Assembly: GCF_001468285.1 (NCBI RefSeq)
Contig: NZ_LNSB01000052.1
Location: 1-35,970, forward strand
Source of the DNA: Sphingopyxis sp. HIX
Lineage (GTDB): Bacteria > Pseudomonadota > Alphaproteobacteria > Sphingomonadales > Sphingomonadaceae
DNA: 35,970 nucleotides
Reading direction: 5' to 3'
Position numbers and translations under genes: made by a program. Position 1 is the first letter of the stretch; each line of letters begins with the position of its first letter. Below, in pieces: positions 6,791 to 14,785 of the stretch. Under the pieces are notes generated by a model, which saw only the letters and a program-made list of their open reading frames with translations, was not told where the DNA came from and did not search any database.

Positions 6791-8059
6791 TTATTTCTTT
6801 TTCAGGATCACGCCGCCGATGCCGCCGATCTTGCCGAGCAGCGAGCCGCCCGACTTGGCCTTGGCTTCGGGCTTCGGCGCTTCCTCTTCGGCGTCGGCGC
6901 CGTCGAGGATCAGGCGCATCAGCCCGTTCCACACCTGGCTCGACTTGGTGCCCTTGCAGATTTCGGCATAGGATTTGCCGAGCTTCGCCGACTGGCTGAC
7001 CAGCTTGGGGTCGAACGGAATGGTGATGTCGATGGGGCGCTCGATCGAGGATTCGAACTCCTTGCGCGACAGTTCGCCCACCGCATTCTGGAACTTGTTC
7101 GCGACCAGGATCACGCGCGCGCCGGGGACATTCTGCTTGAACCACGACAGGATACGGATGGTGTCGCGCGCCGAGGCGAGCGTGACGTCGCTGACCAGCA
7201 GGATCGTCCCCGCTTCCGACACCAGGTGCGGGAAGGGGATCAGCACGTGGCGCGGGATGTCGACGATCGTCATCTCGAACGCGTTGCGCAGTTCCTCTTC
7301 GAGCTGGAAGAACGCCGAACCATCGGTCAGCACCGGCTGGTGGATCGGCGCCTCCGCCGACAGCAGGCTGAGCTTGTCCGACGCGCGCACCATCGCGCGC
7401 TCGATGAACAGTCCGTCGATGCGGCTGGGATTGTCGATCGCGTCGATCAGCCCGCGGCCGGGTTCGAGGTCGAGCGTCAGCGCGCCGGTGCCGAAATGCA
7501 CGTCGAGGTCGAGCAGCGCGGTCTGGCGGCCGGCCTGTTCGCTCATCGCCCAGGCGAGCGAGGTCGACACCAGCGACGCGCCGACGCCGCCGCGCACGCC
7601 GACCACCGCCATCATGTGATGCGGCTTGTCGTCGACCATGTCGGCATGCTTGGGCGCCGACAGCATCGCCTGCGCCATGGTCAGCGATTCGCGGACCTGG
7701 TCGAGCGACAGCGGCTTGAGCAGATAATCCTGGATCCCGCTCGACAAGAGGTCGCGGTACAGGCGGACGTCGTTGACCTGGCCCGCGGCGATCACCACCG
7801 TGCCGGGTTCGCAGACTTCGGCCAGCGCGTTGATGTCGTTGATCGGGTCGCCCGATTCGGACATGTCGACGAACAGGATGTTCGGGCTCGCCGAGACCGA
7901 GAGCGACTGGACCGCATTGCGCAGCCCGCCCTTGTTGCACTTCTCGATCGGCCAGCCCATGTCGTTGGCGGCGGCGCGGATCAGCTCCAGCGTGTCGTCG
8001 TCGCAGACGAAGGCGTTGAACGGTTCGCGCAGCCCGGCTGCTTTGAAAGGCGCGTTCAC
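6791..8059 (-). CDS. cpaE: Pilus assembly ATPase-like protein CpaE
   Basis: This 422-residue two-domain protein has an N-terminal receiver-like domain (about 14-135) lacking a clear phospho-Asp setting. A MinD/ParA-type domain follows with the deviant P-loop GVRGGVGAS (about 154-162) and DLDVHFG. CpaE/TadZ positions the Tad pilus machine at the cell pole or focus. The missing Walker lysines are typical of CpaE, so this is not a broken gene. The C-terminus has a charged linker and an amphipathic Gly/Ile end with KKK, suggesting membrane contact. It starts at GTG, overlapping the cpaD stop as GTGA, with GGAGG upstream, so translation is probably coupled to cpaD. No cpaF follows it. Confidence 0.93.
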   Translation of the reverse strand: MNAPFKAAGLREPFNAFVCDDDTLELIRAAANDMGWPIEKCNKGGLRNAVQSLSVSASPNILFVDMSESGDPINDINALAEVCEPGTVVIAAGQVNDVRLYRDLLSSGIQDYLLKPLSLDQVRESLTMAQAMLSAPKHADMVDDKPHHMMAVVGVRGGVGASLVSTSLAWAMSEQAGRQTALLDLDVHFGTGALTLDLEPGRGLIDAIDNPSRIDGLFIERAMVRASDKLSLLSAEAPIHQPVLTDGSAFFQLEEELRNAFEMTIVDIPRHVLIPFPHLVSEAGTILLVSDVTLASARDTIRILSWFKQNVPGARVILVANKFQNAVGELSRKEFESSIERPIDITIPFDPKLVSQSAKLGKSYAEICKGTKSSQVWNGLMRLILDGADAEEEAPKPEAKAKSGGSLLGKIGGIGGVILKKK

Positions 8060-8700
8060 TGGCTGCCTCCTTCGCTGGTCGAGACGGCCTTGAGCGCCCC
8101 GGCCCCCGTCGGCGGCTTTTCGCGATAAGTTTTGATCGCGCGCGTAGCGGTGCTGGGGTCGTAATTCGCGTCGCTCGATCCCTTGATCAGGTCATTGGGG
8201 TCGGCGACCATCGCGGCGAGGTTGCTGTTCGTCGCGCAGCCATAGTTGGCCGAGGTCGAATTGGTGAAGTTGACCGACGATTTGCTCGACCAGTCGGGGC
8301 AGCCCGGGACATGCGCCGAGGCGCGCGTCACGACGACGCGGACGCTGCCCTGCGGCACGACGCCCGTGGTCACCGGAACCGCATCGCTCATCAGCAGGCC
8401 GCGGCGCTCGACCATCGAACGGATCGTCGCATGCGCGCTGCCCGAGCCATAGGGCGAGGGATCCTCGACCGCGATGCGGTCGCCGTAACGCACGCCCATC
8501 GCGTCGAGCCAGCCCTGCAGGCGGCCTTGTTCGCTCGGCGGCAACTCGCCGCCGCTGGTCGCGACGTCGAATTGATAGATCGAGTTGCGCACGAGCGGCT
8601 GGTGCACCGAATCGAGGCTGGCGTTGGTGTGGGCGGTGCCGGTGCATCCGGCGATCGTCGTCGCCAGCGCCAGCACGGTCCAAGTTGCGATCTTTTTCAT
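8056..8700 (-). CDS. cpaD: Pilus assembly lipoprotein CpaD
   Basis: This 214-residue lipoprotein has a short signal peptide ending in TIAGC, so Cys19 is the likely lipidated residue. The mature part carries the CpaD signature, including VRVVVTRASAHVPGCPDWS and NYGCATNSNLAAMVADPNDL. CpaD is an outer-membrane or periplasmic partner of the CpaC secretin in Caulobacter-type Tad pili, probably acting as a pilotin or stabiliser; that role is known only in outline. An AGGAG lies 8 bases before the ATG. It lies 25 bases after cpaC and overlaps cpaE by four bases. Confidence 0.92.
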   Translation of the reverse strand: MKKIATWTVLALATTIAGCTGTAHTNASLDSVHQPLVRNSIYQFDVATSGGELPPSEQGRLQGWLDAMGVRYGDRIAVEDPSPYGSGSAHATIRSMVERRGLLMSDAVPVTTGVVPQGSVRVVVTRASAHVPGCPDWSSKSSVNFTNSTSANYGCATNSNLAAMVADPNDLIKGSSDANYDPSTATRAIKTYREKPPTGAGALKAVSTSEGGSQ

Positions 8701-8725
8701 ACCCTTGCTCCTGAAAACCAGCGCG

Positions 8726-10282
8726 TCACTTGATGCTGAAACCCGGCGACACCTCGGCCCCGCCGCGCAGGCGGTCCGCGTCGGCCGGCGACGTCTCGAG
8801 CCGCGGCTTGGGCCGGTCGCCGCCGGTCACGCCGTTGCTGGTCTGGCCGAGCAGCAGGCGCGACAGGTCGTTCGAGTCCTGGAAGGCGTCGGTCGGCAAC
8901 TTGATTTCGTTCGCCGACACCGGCTGCACCAGATAGGGCGTCACGACGATCACCAGCTCGGTCTCGCCGCGGCGGAAGCTGTCCGACTTGAACAGCATGC
9001 CGAGCAGCGGCACGTCGCCGAGGCCGGGCATCTTGTCGATCGCGCCGATCGAGCGGTTGTTCATCAGGCCCGCGATCATGAAGCTTTCGCCCGAGCCGAG
9101 TTCCACCGTGGTCTCGGCGCGGCGCACGGTCAGCGCGGGAACCTGGAAGCCGTCGAGCTCGATCGCCCCCTCGGTCGACAGTTCGGACACTTCGGGGCGC
9201 ACGCGCAGGCTGATGCGGCCGTTCGACAGCACCGTGGGCGTATAGGCAAGGCTGACGCCATATTTGCGATATTCGATCGTCGTACCCGCGAAATTGCCCG
9301 GGATCGGAACCGGGAATTCGCCGCCCGCGAGGAAGTCGGCGGTTTCGCCCGAAATCGCGGTCAGGTTGGGCTGCGCCAGCGTCGCGACCAGGCCCGATCG
9401 CTCGCCGATATCGAGCGAGGCGATCAGGTCGAGCCCGAACAGGCGGCCCGCGCCCGCCAGGCTGCGAACGCCGGCCGGGGTGGTGATGCCATATTCGGTG
9501 CCGAGCGTGGTCGAGCCGATGGGCTGCCCCGTGACCGGGTCATAAGGCCGCGGAACGGGGCTGCCGGGGAAAACCGCGGTCGGCGCCGTGGGATAGTTGA
9601 TGGTGCCGGCGCTGCGGCCGCTGAACACGCCGCCCAGGAAGCCGTTGCCGAGCGCGCTGTCGCGGTCGCGGGTCAGCAGGTTGCCGCTGATTTCCTTGAC
9701 CAGCGAACGGTTCACCTCGGCGATGCGGACCTGCAAATTGACCTGCAGCGGCGTCGCGGTGCGCAGGCGCGAAAGCACCTTGGTACCGTCACCGACAAAG
9801 GCCTGGACCAGGCGTTCGGCCTCGGCGGCGTCGTCGGGCGACTGGACCGTCCCGGTCAGCAGCACGAAGCCGTTCATCGTGTTCGCCGACACCTTGGCGT
9901 CGGGCATCGCCAGCGCGAGCATCTGGTCGATGGTCTCGATATTGTTGCCGACGCGCGCGACGGTCGAATAGACGACCCGGCCGCTGGCATCGGTGGCATA
10001 GATGCTCGTCTCGCCCGGCGCCTTGCCGAAGATATAGAGCTGGCGGCTCGACCGGACCTGGACGTCGGCGACCTTGTCGTCGGCGACGAAGATGTCGGTC
10101 ATCGCGGTGGGCAGGCTGATCAGGCGGCCGCGCCCGACCGACAGGTCGACGCTGCTGCTCGCATTCTGGACCGCCTGCGCCGAAGCTTGCTGGCCGGGGG
10201 CGGACACCAGGGTCGCCGCGACCAGGCCGATGGCCAGGGTGCGGGCCAGCGCCGCTGCCTTGAAATTGGCTTTGCTCTTCAT
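8726..10282 (-). CDS. cpaC: Tad pilus secretin CpaC/RcpA
   Basis: This 518-residue outer-membrane secretin forms the channel through which the Tad pilus leaves the cell. A Sec signal peptide ends near ASA (about residue 35). The N-terminal secretin-pilus domain (LSVGRGRLISLPTAMTDIFV) comes next, then a BON-like segment near 110-165. The C-terminal secretin domain (about 275-450) has LAQPNLTAISGETADFLAGG and the conserved end AGLMNNRSIGAIDKMPGLGD. A Pro-rich tail follows. The ATG at 10282 is chosen because it gives a normal signal peptide and sits one base after the cpaB stop, with GGGGGTAAG upstream. An in-frame start at 10297 would overlap cpaB. Confidence 0.95.
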   Translation of the reverse strand: MKSKANFKAAALARTLAIGLVAATLVSAPGQQASAQAVQNASSSVDLSVGRGRLISLPTAMTDIFVADDKVADVQVRSSRQLYIFGKAPGETSIYATDASGRVVYSTVARVGNNIETIDQMLALAMPDAKVSANTMNGFVLLTGTVQSPDDAAEAERLVQAFVGDGTKVLSRLRTATPLQVNLQVRIAEVNRSLVKEISGNLLTRDRDSALGNGFLGGVFSGRSAGTINYPTAPTAVFPGSPVPRPYDPVTGQPIGSTTLGTEYGITTPAGVRSLAGAGRLFGLDLIASLDIGERSGLVATLAQPNLTAISGETADFLAGGEFPVPIPGNFAGTTIEYRKYGVSLAYTPTVLSNGRISLRVRPEVSELSTEGAIELDGFQVPALTVRRAETTVELGSGESFMIAGLMNNRSIGAIDKMPGLGDVPLLGMLFKSDSFRRGETELVIVVTPYLVQPVSANEIKLPTDAFQDSNDLSRLLLGQTSNGVTGGDRPKPRLETSPADADRLRGGAEVSPGFSIK

Positions 10283-10283
10283 C

Positions 10284-11318
10284 TTACTTACCCCCAACCG
10301 GAACTTCGGTCACCTGGCCGCCGCGCGTGACGCGCACGACGGGACCGCGGGGGGCCGCCGGCGCGGCGCCGCCCATGGGCACCGATGCCCCTCCAGAGAA
10401 ATTCTGCTGCGGCTTCGGCTGCGACACGCGGCCGCTGACCGGAACCCAGAAGCGCGATACGTCGCCGCCGGTCGTCGCCGAGGCACGGCCCGAGGTCGGG
10501 CGCCCGGCGGCTTCGGCCATCATCTTCTTTTCGGCGGCCGTGCCGCCCTTGGTCGGCACGTTGACCGCGCCCGAGGCGATGGCGGCGTCGAGTTCGCCGG
10601 CGCTGTCGGCCAGCGGGCGCAGCGCAAGCGACAGCTTGCCCATGCCCTGCGCGACCGCGATGCGTTCGGCGATCTCGGGCGTCGCTTCCAGCGTTACCGA
10701 GCCGAAGGTGCGGACCGGCGTCTTGCCCGTCTCGTCCTCGGCGTCATAGCGCTGGTCGGTGGCGAGCACGCGGACGTTGTTGACGATCGTCTCGGCGGTG
10801 TACAACTGGTCATCGGGATAGCTGCCGCCTTCCTTGACCTCGATCTCCTGCGCCAGCACTACGTCGACGCGGTCGCCCGGGAAGACGAAGCCGGCGACGC
10901 CCTGTTCCTGGCTGACCTTGACCGTCACCGCGCGCATGCCCGGGCCGAGCGCCGCGGCGAGGAAGCCGCGGTCGCCGGGATGGACGAGCGCACCCTGCGT
11001 CAGCGGCTGGCCGGCGGTGATCGGATAGCGCACCACCGTGCCGACCAGGTTGTTCACCTCGGTCTTTTCCTTCAGGAAGTAGGCCTTTTCGACCAATTCC
11101 TTGGGCCAAGGCTGGAAACGGAAGCTGTCGGGGCCGATGATCGTCCCGACCGGCAGCTGGCGCGTGGCGACCAGGATCATCGGACCCTGGGCCTCCGGTG
11201 CCGCGGCTGCGCGTGCCTGCGGCGTCGATGCGCCACGCATCATCTGGTTGACCCCGAACGCTGCACCGATCGCAATGATCAGCGCGCCGACGATCAGCAT
11301 AATCTTTCGCGTATCCAT
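10284..11318 (-). CDS. cpaB: Tad pilus assembly protein CpaB/RcpC
   Basis: This 344-residue periplasmic protein has one N-terminal membrane helix (about 6-24). A SAF-type domain (about 44-110; MILVATRQLPVGTIIGPD) and the RcpC core (VSQEQGVAGFVFPGDRVDVV) follow, then a long low-complexity Gly/Pro/Ala tail. In Tad systems it is thought to work with the secretin in the periplasm. The ATG at 11318 is chosen because the product then begins MDTRKIMLIVG. Its AGGAGG site is unusually far away, about 12 bases upstream, and the frame remains open 17 codons further back. It lies 47 bases after cpaA. Confidence 0.93.
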   Translation of the reverse strand: MDTRKIMLIVGALIIAIGAAFGVNQMMRGASTPQARAAAAPEAQGPMILVATRQLPVGTIIGPDSFRFQPWPKELVEKAYFLKEKTEVNNLVGTVVRYPITAGQPLTQGALVHPGDRGFLAAALGPGMRAVTVKVSQEQGVAGFVFPGDRVDVVLAQEIEVKEGGSYPDDQLYTAETIVNNVRVLATDQRYDAEDETGKTPVRTFGSVTLEATPEIAERIAVAQGMGKLSLALRPLADSAGELDAAIASGAVNVPTKGGTAAEKKMMAEAAGRPTSGRASATTGGDVSRFWVPVSGRVSQPKPQQNFSGGASVPMGGAAPAAPRGPVVRVTRGGQVTEVPVGGK

Positions 11319-11365
11319 GACGATTTTTCGCCTCCTGCACTCGCCAGACGCGGCGGTGCTTGCCC

Positions 11366-11854
11366 TCAACTCGACCCGATAACCTGAAACTGGTTAAGAT
11401 ATTGTTGGTGAAGCGCCCAAAGGCCCGCGGCCGCGATGGCGACCCCGTATGGCACCTCCGGCTTGTCCTTCGGACGCGTGATGATCTGGTGCACCAGCAT
11501 GGCCGCCGACACCGCGGCGCCGGCCAGCGCCATCACCATCAGCGCCTGCGTGGCGATGCCCGTGGGTATCCACAAAAACACGGCAAAGACGTTCTTCACG
11601 TCGCCGCCGCCCATCGCGCCCAGCGCATAGAGCAACAGGAAAAAGGCGAAAGTCGCGGCCGCGACCCCCATCACGATCGTGACGTCGGGCCACGGCGACC
11701 AGCCGGCGAGATACCAGAAGGGAATGGCAAAGGCGGCGATCAGGCCGTTCAGCCCGTTCGAAATCTCGCGCCAGCGCAGGTCGCTGATCGCCGAGCAGGC
11801 CATCAGGATCGCCGCGAGCGTCATCAGGATCAGCAGGGTGACATGGCCGGCCAT
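11366..11854 (-). CDS. cpaA: Prepilin peptidase CpaA (A24 family)
   Basis: This 162-residue polytopic membrane protein has the two catalytic aspartates of the TadV/CpaA aspartyl prepilin peptidases: Asp25 in SAISDLRWREISN and Asp85 in the GGGDVKN loop. It lacks the N-methylation domain of longer PilD enzymes, as usual for this group. It should cleave Flp pilin and pseudopilin leaders at the cytoplasmic face. It is the first gene of the operon in the window. The Flp pilin gene it would serve, often found just upstream, is not here; a divergent oxidoreductase gene lies upstream instead. Confidence 0.93.
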   Translation of the reverse strand: MAGHVTLLILMTLAAILMACSAISDLRWREISNGLNGLIAAFAIPFWYLAGWSPWPDVTIVMGVAAATFAFFLLLYALGAMGGGDVKNVFAVFLWIPTGIATQALMVMALAGAAVSAAMLVHQIITRPKDKPEVPYGVAIAAAGLWALHQQYLNQFQVIGSS

Positions 11855-11879
11855 GGCGCCTGTCCCTAGAGATCATGGC

Positions 11880-11893
11880 TTACCAAATGGTAA
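11880..11893. promoter_or_regulatory. Palindrome upstream of cpaA
   Basis: TTACCAAATGGTAA is a perfect 6-bp inverted repeat (TTACCA/TGGTAA) around AA, in the 94-base divergent region, 26 bases before the cpaA start and 56 before the oxidoreductase start. The adjoining GTAACCAT resembles a CtrA half-site (TTAACCAT), but the full TTAA-N7-TTAA spacing is not met. It is a candidate operator only. Confidence 0.35.
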
Positions 11894-11948
11894 CCATGTT
11901 CCGCCGCGGCCGGCTTGCAATCCGTCCGCCAGCCGATATGCGCCGGGC

Positions 11949-13079
11949 ATGGCCACCGCTCCCCCTTCGGACATCGATGTGCTGATCGTCGGCGCCGGCA
12001 TCGCGGGGGCGAGCCTCGCCGCCGCGCTGGCGCCGCACCGCGCGGTGCTGATGATCGAGGGCGAGGATATGCCCGGCTATCACGCCACCGGGCGGTCGGC
12101 CGCCTTCTGGCAGGAAAGCTATGGCGGAGTTGGGGTGCAGCCGCTGACGGCCGCGTCGTTCGGCGCGCTCGCGCATCCCGACCCCGGCTTTTCGGATCGA
12201 CCGTTCCTGCTGCCGCGCACGGCGCTGATGATCGGGCGCCGCGACGAGGCCGCCGCGGTCGATGCCTTTGTGGCAGAGTTCGGTGCGCAGCGGGTTGAAG
12301 TATCGCGCCTTTCGGCGGCCGAGCTGGCCGGACGGATCGATGGGCTGCGGCCCGAATGGAGCGAAGGCGCCTATGAGCCATCGTGCCGCGACATCGACGT
12401 CGGAGGGTTGCACGCGGCCTATCTGCGCGCGGCGAAGCGGGCCGGCGCACAACTGGCTGTGCGGACACGATTGGTGAGCGTGCGGCGCACGGCCAGTGGA
12501 TGGGCGGTCGAAACGGCGCAGGGGACGATCCGCGCGGCGGTGATCGTCAATGCCGCCGGCGCCTGGGCCGACGAAATCGCGGTCGCCTGCGGCGCGGCGC
12601 CGGTCGGCATCCAGCCCTATCGCCGCACGCTGGCACAGGTCCGGCTGAGCGTCCCGACCCCTGCCGCGTTGCCACTGATCGGCCACGTCGGCGGGGATTT
12701 CTATTTCAAGGGTGAGGGCGAAGGCCGCATCTGGCTGAGCCCGCACGACGAAACACCCAGTGATCCGTGCGATGCGGCGCCCGAGGAGATCGACGTCGCG
12801 CTCGCGATCGACCGGCTGCAGTCGGTGGTCGACTGGCCGGTCGCCGCGGTGGAGCGCAAGTGGGCGGGGCTGCGCAGCTTCGCGCCCGACCGGCTGCCCG
12901 TGTTCGGTCCCGATCCCGCGGTGCCCGGTTTCTTCTGGTGCGCGGGGCAGGGCGGGTTCGGCATCCAGACCGCGCCGGCGATAGCCGCCCTTGCCGCCGC
13001 GCAGCTCGGCGCGCTCGCACCGGCTGGGGCCATCGCCGCGATCGATCCGGTCGTCTATGCGCCGTCGCGCTTCGCCTGA
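11949..13079 (+). CDS. DAO-family FAD-dependent oxidoreductase
   Basis: This 376-residue flavoprotein has an N-terminal FAD-binding Rossmann motif (GAGIAG, about 15-20) and the family block GYHATGRSAAFWQESYG. Further on are AAVIVNAAGAWAD and the C-terminal FAD-contacting GFFWCAGQGGFGIQTAPAI. The GRSAA block and overall layout resemble D-arginine/D-amino acid dehydrogenases (DauA group) within the DAO superfamily. The substrate cannot be read from sequence. The ATG at 11949 is chosen because it places the Rossmann motif near the N-terminus as usual; the ribosome site is poor. The frame is open upstream into cpaA antisense and is not coding there. The gene stands alone, divergent from the tad operon. 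Confidence 0.88.
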   Translation: MATAPPSDIDVLIVGAGIAGASLAAALAPHRAVLMIEGEDMPGYHATGRSAAFWQESYGGVGVQPLTAASFGALAHPDPGFSDRPFLLPRTALMIGRRDEAAAVDAFVAEFGAQRVEVSRLSAAELAGRIDGLRPEWSEGAYEPSCRDIDVGGLHAAYLRAAKRAGAQLAVRTRLVSVRRTASGWAVETAQGTIRAAVIVNAAGAWADEIAVACGAAPVGIQPYRRTLAQVRLSVPTPAALPLIGHVGGDFYFKGEGEGRIWLSPHDETPSDPCDAAPEEIDVALAIDRLQSVVDWPVAAVERKWAGLRSFAPDRLPVFGPDPAVPGFFWCAGQGGFGIQTAPAIAALAAAQLGALAPAGAIAAIDPVVYAPSRFA

Positions 13080-13115
13080 TACCCCCATCGACCCGCTTGC
13101 GCGCGGCTGCGGGCG

Positions 13116-13133
13116 GGCTAACATGGGTTAGCC
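13116..13133. other. Inverted repeat between oxidoreductase and yegP-like gene
   Basis: GGCTAAC and GTTAGCC form a perfect 7-bp inverted repeat around ATGG, 36 bases upstream of the YegP-type gene. It may be an operator or a terminator stem for the upstream oxidoreductase gene. There is no T-run after it. Confidence 0.4.
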
Positions 13134-13168
13134 GCACGGACCGGCGGCCTAATGTTTGGAGGATATCC

Positions 13169-13345
13169 ATGGCCCATTATTTCGAGATCAAGCAGAACAA
13201 GGCCGGCGAATATGTCGCCTATTTCAAATATAACAGCGAGACGATGTTCTGGACCGAGGGCTATTCGAGCAAGGCGTCCGCGGTGAACGCCATCGAATCG
13301 ATCAAGAAAAACGGTCCCGGCGCCGAGACCAAGGAAGCCGAATAA
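13169..13345 (+). CDS. YegP family (DUF1508) small protein
   Basis: This 58-residue protein consists of a single DUF1508/YegP repeat: FEIKQNKAGEYVAYFKYNSE, then a WTEGYSSKASAVNAIESIKKN segment, a layout typical of this family. E. coli YegP has two such repeats, so this is the one-repeat form. The molecular function of the family is not established. An excellent GGAGG lies 7 bases before the ATG. It has its own intergenic region, and its end faces rnhA across a shared hairpin. The residues after about 50 (GPGAETKEAE) are a polar tail. Confidence 0.9.
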   Translation: MAHYFEIKQNKAGEYVAYFKYNSETMFWTEGYSSKASAVNAIESIKKNGPGAETKEAE

Positions 13346-13355
13346 GCGCTCTGGT

Positions 13356-13377
13356 GCGGGCGCCTCAGCGCGCCCGC
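13356..13377. terminator. Bidirectional hairpin between yegP-like gene and rnhA
   Basis: GCGGGCGC (13356-13363) and GCGCCCGC (13370-13377) form a perfect 8-bp stem with loop CTCAGC, between two converging genes and reaching into the last codons of rnhA. There is no T-run on either strand. It probably acts as a shared barrier to read-through. Confidence 0.55.
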
Positions 13378-13826
13378 GCCTTTCGCATGACTTCCAGCGC
13401 GGCGTCGCTCGCCAGCTGGTCGGCCATCTCGTTGTCGGGATGGCCCGCGTGGCCCTTGACCCACAGCCACTCGATATCGTGGCGCTTCGCCTCGGCGACC
13501 AGTCGCTGCCACAGGTCGGCGTTGGCCACGGGTTTCTTCGCTGCGGTCTTCCAGCCGTTCTTCTGCCAGCCGAACACCCACTTCGTGATCCCGTCGCGGA
13601 CATAGACGCTGTCGGTTGACAGCTCTACCTTGCACCGGCGCTTCAGCGCCGCCAGCGCCTCGATGGCCGCCATCATCTCCATGCGGTTGTTCGTCGTGTC
13701 GGGTTCGCCGCCGGACAAGGTCTTCACGACATCGCCCCAGCGCAGCACCGCGCCCCAGCCGCCCGGCCCCGGATTGCCCTTGCAAGCGCCGTCGGTCGCG
13801 ACGATCACCGTCTTGCCCTCGCTCAT
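13365..13826 (-). CDS. rnhA: Ribonuclease HI
   Basis: This 153-residue cytoplasmic nuclease cuts the RNA strand of RNA-DNA hybrids. All catalytic residues are visible: Asp12 in VIVATDGA, Glu50 in TNNRMEM, Asp72 in STDSVYV, His126 in KGHAGH and Asp136 in EMADQLA. Length and order match E. coli RNase HI. The ATG at 13826 overlaps the thrB stop as ATGA, so translation is coupled. The ispH-thrB-rnhA order is widespread in alphaproteobacteria and supports the call. Confidence 0.97.
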   Translation of the reverse strand: MSEGKTVIVATDGACKGNPGPGGWGAVLRWGDVVKTLSGGEPDTTNNRMEMMAAIEALAALKRRCKVELSTDSVYVRDGITKWVFGWQKNGWKTAAKKPVANADLWQRLVAEAKRHDIEWLWVKGHAGHPDNEMADQLASDAALEVMRKARAR

Positions 13827-14785
13827 GCGGCGGCGAACAGGTCGGCGGCGTCGGAGGCCTGGTAACGGCGCAACCGTTCGAGGAAGGGCGAAGGATCCTT
13901 GCGCGTCACCAGCGCATCGGCGGGGGTGTGGATCCAGTCGTGCGCGCGGGTGAGCAGGAAGCGCAGCGAGCAACCGCGCGCGAGCAGCGGCAGCGCTTCG
14001 CGTTCGGCATCGCTCAGAGCGATTTTTTCGCCATAACCGGCCATCAGCGCGCCGGCGCGGGCGCGGTCGCATGACTTGCCGTCGCTCGAAAAGGTCCAGG
14101 ACGCGTGGGTGACCGCGACGTCATAGGCGCGATAGTCGGTCGCGGCGAAATAGAAGTCGATGAGACCCGTCACCTCCTCGCCCAGCATCAGCACATTGTC
14201 GGGAAAGAGGTCGGCGTGGACGACATGCGCAGGCAGGTCGGTCGGCCAGCGGGCATCCAGATAGTCGAGTTCGGCGGCGACGACGTCGGCCAGCCCCGGC
14301 CGTACCGCGTCGAGGTCGCCCGTCGCCTCGGCAATGGCGCGCCAGTGGCGATGCCCCATGCTGTTCTCGCGCCCGCCCTTATAGCCCGCCAGCGCGTGGT
14401 GCATGCCGCCGAGCGCGGCGCCTGCCGACTGGCACTGGCCCGCGGTCGGCTTGGTCAGCGAAATCCCCGGCAGGAACTGGATGATGCACGCGGCGCGGCC
14501 CGCGATCCGCTGGATCGCTTCGCCGCCGCGGTCGCGGATCATCGCGGGCACCGCGCAGCCGCTCGCCGCCAGATGCGCGAGCAGGTCGACGAAGAAGGGC
14601 AGGTCGCCGACGCTGACGCGCTTTTCGTAGAGCGTCAGGATGAAGCGCCCGCCGCTCGTTTCGAGCAGGAAATTGCTGTTCTCGACCCCCTCGGCGATAC
14701 CCTTGCACGACACCACGGTCCCGATGTCGTAACGGGCGACGAGCGCGGCGAGATCGTCGGGATCGACTTCGGTATAGACGGCCAT
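13823..14785 (-). CDS. thrB: Homoserine kinase (choline kinase-like, ThrB type II)
   Basis: This 320-residue cytoplasmic kinase has an aminoglycoside-phosphotransferase/choline-kinase fold. It carries the Brenner motif HADLFPDNVLM and the metal-binding Asp of GLIDFYFA. The N-terminal half has the ENSNFLLET block typical of alphaproteobacterial ThrB. It phosphorylates L-homoserine in threonine synthesis and is unrelated to the GHMP-type ThrB of E. coli. The ATG at 14785 shares one base with the ispH stop (TGATG), and the end overlaps rnhA by four bases, so all three genes are tightly coupled. Confidence 0.95.
   Translation of the reverse strand: MAVYTEVDPDDLAALVARYDIGTVVSCKGIAEGVENSNFLLETSGGRFILTLYEKRVSVGDLPFFVDLLAHLAASGCAVPAMIRDRGGEAIQRIAGRAACIIQFLPGISLTKPTAGQCQSAGAALGGMHHALAGYKGGRENSMGHRHWRAIAEATGDLDAVRPGLADVVAAELDYLDARWPTDLPAHVVHADLFPDNVLMLGEEVTGLIDFYFAATDYRAYDVAVTHASWTFSSDGKSCDRARAGALMAGYGEKIALSDAEREALPLLARGCSLRFLLTRAHDWIHTPADALVTRKDPSPFLERLRRYQASDAADLFAAA

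Noticed and set aside
7570..7600. CpaE P-loop lacking the Walker lysines, taken at first as a damaged ATPase
   Set aside because: GVRGGVGAS-type loops are normal for CpaE, so this is not a sign of a broken gene.
8585..10330. 581-residue plus-strand open frame
   Set aside because: It is antisense to cpaC and cpaD, whose products have recognisable secretin and lipoprotein features.
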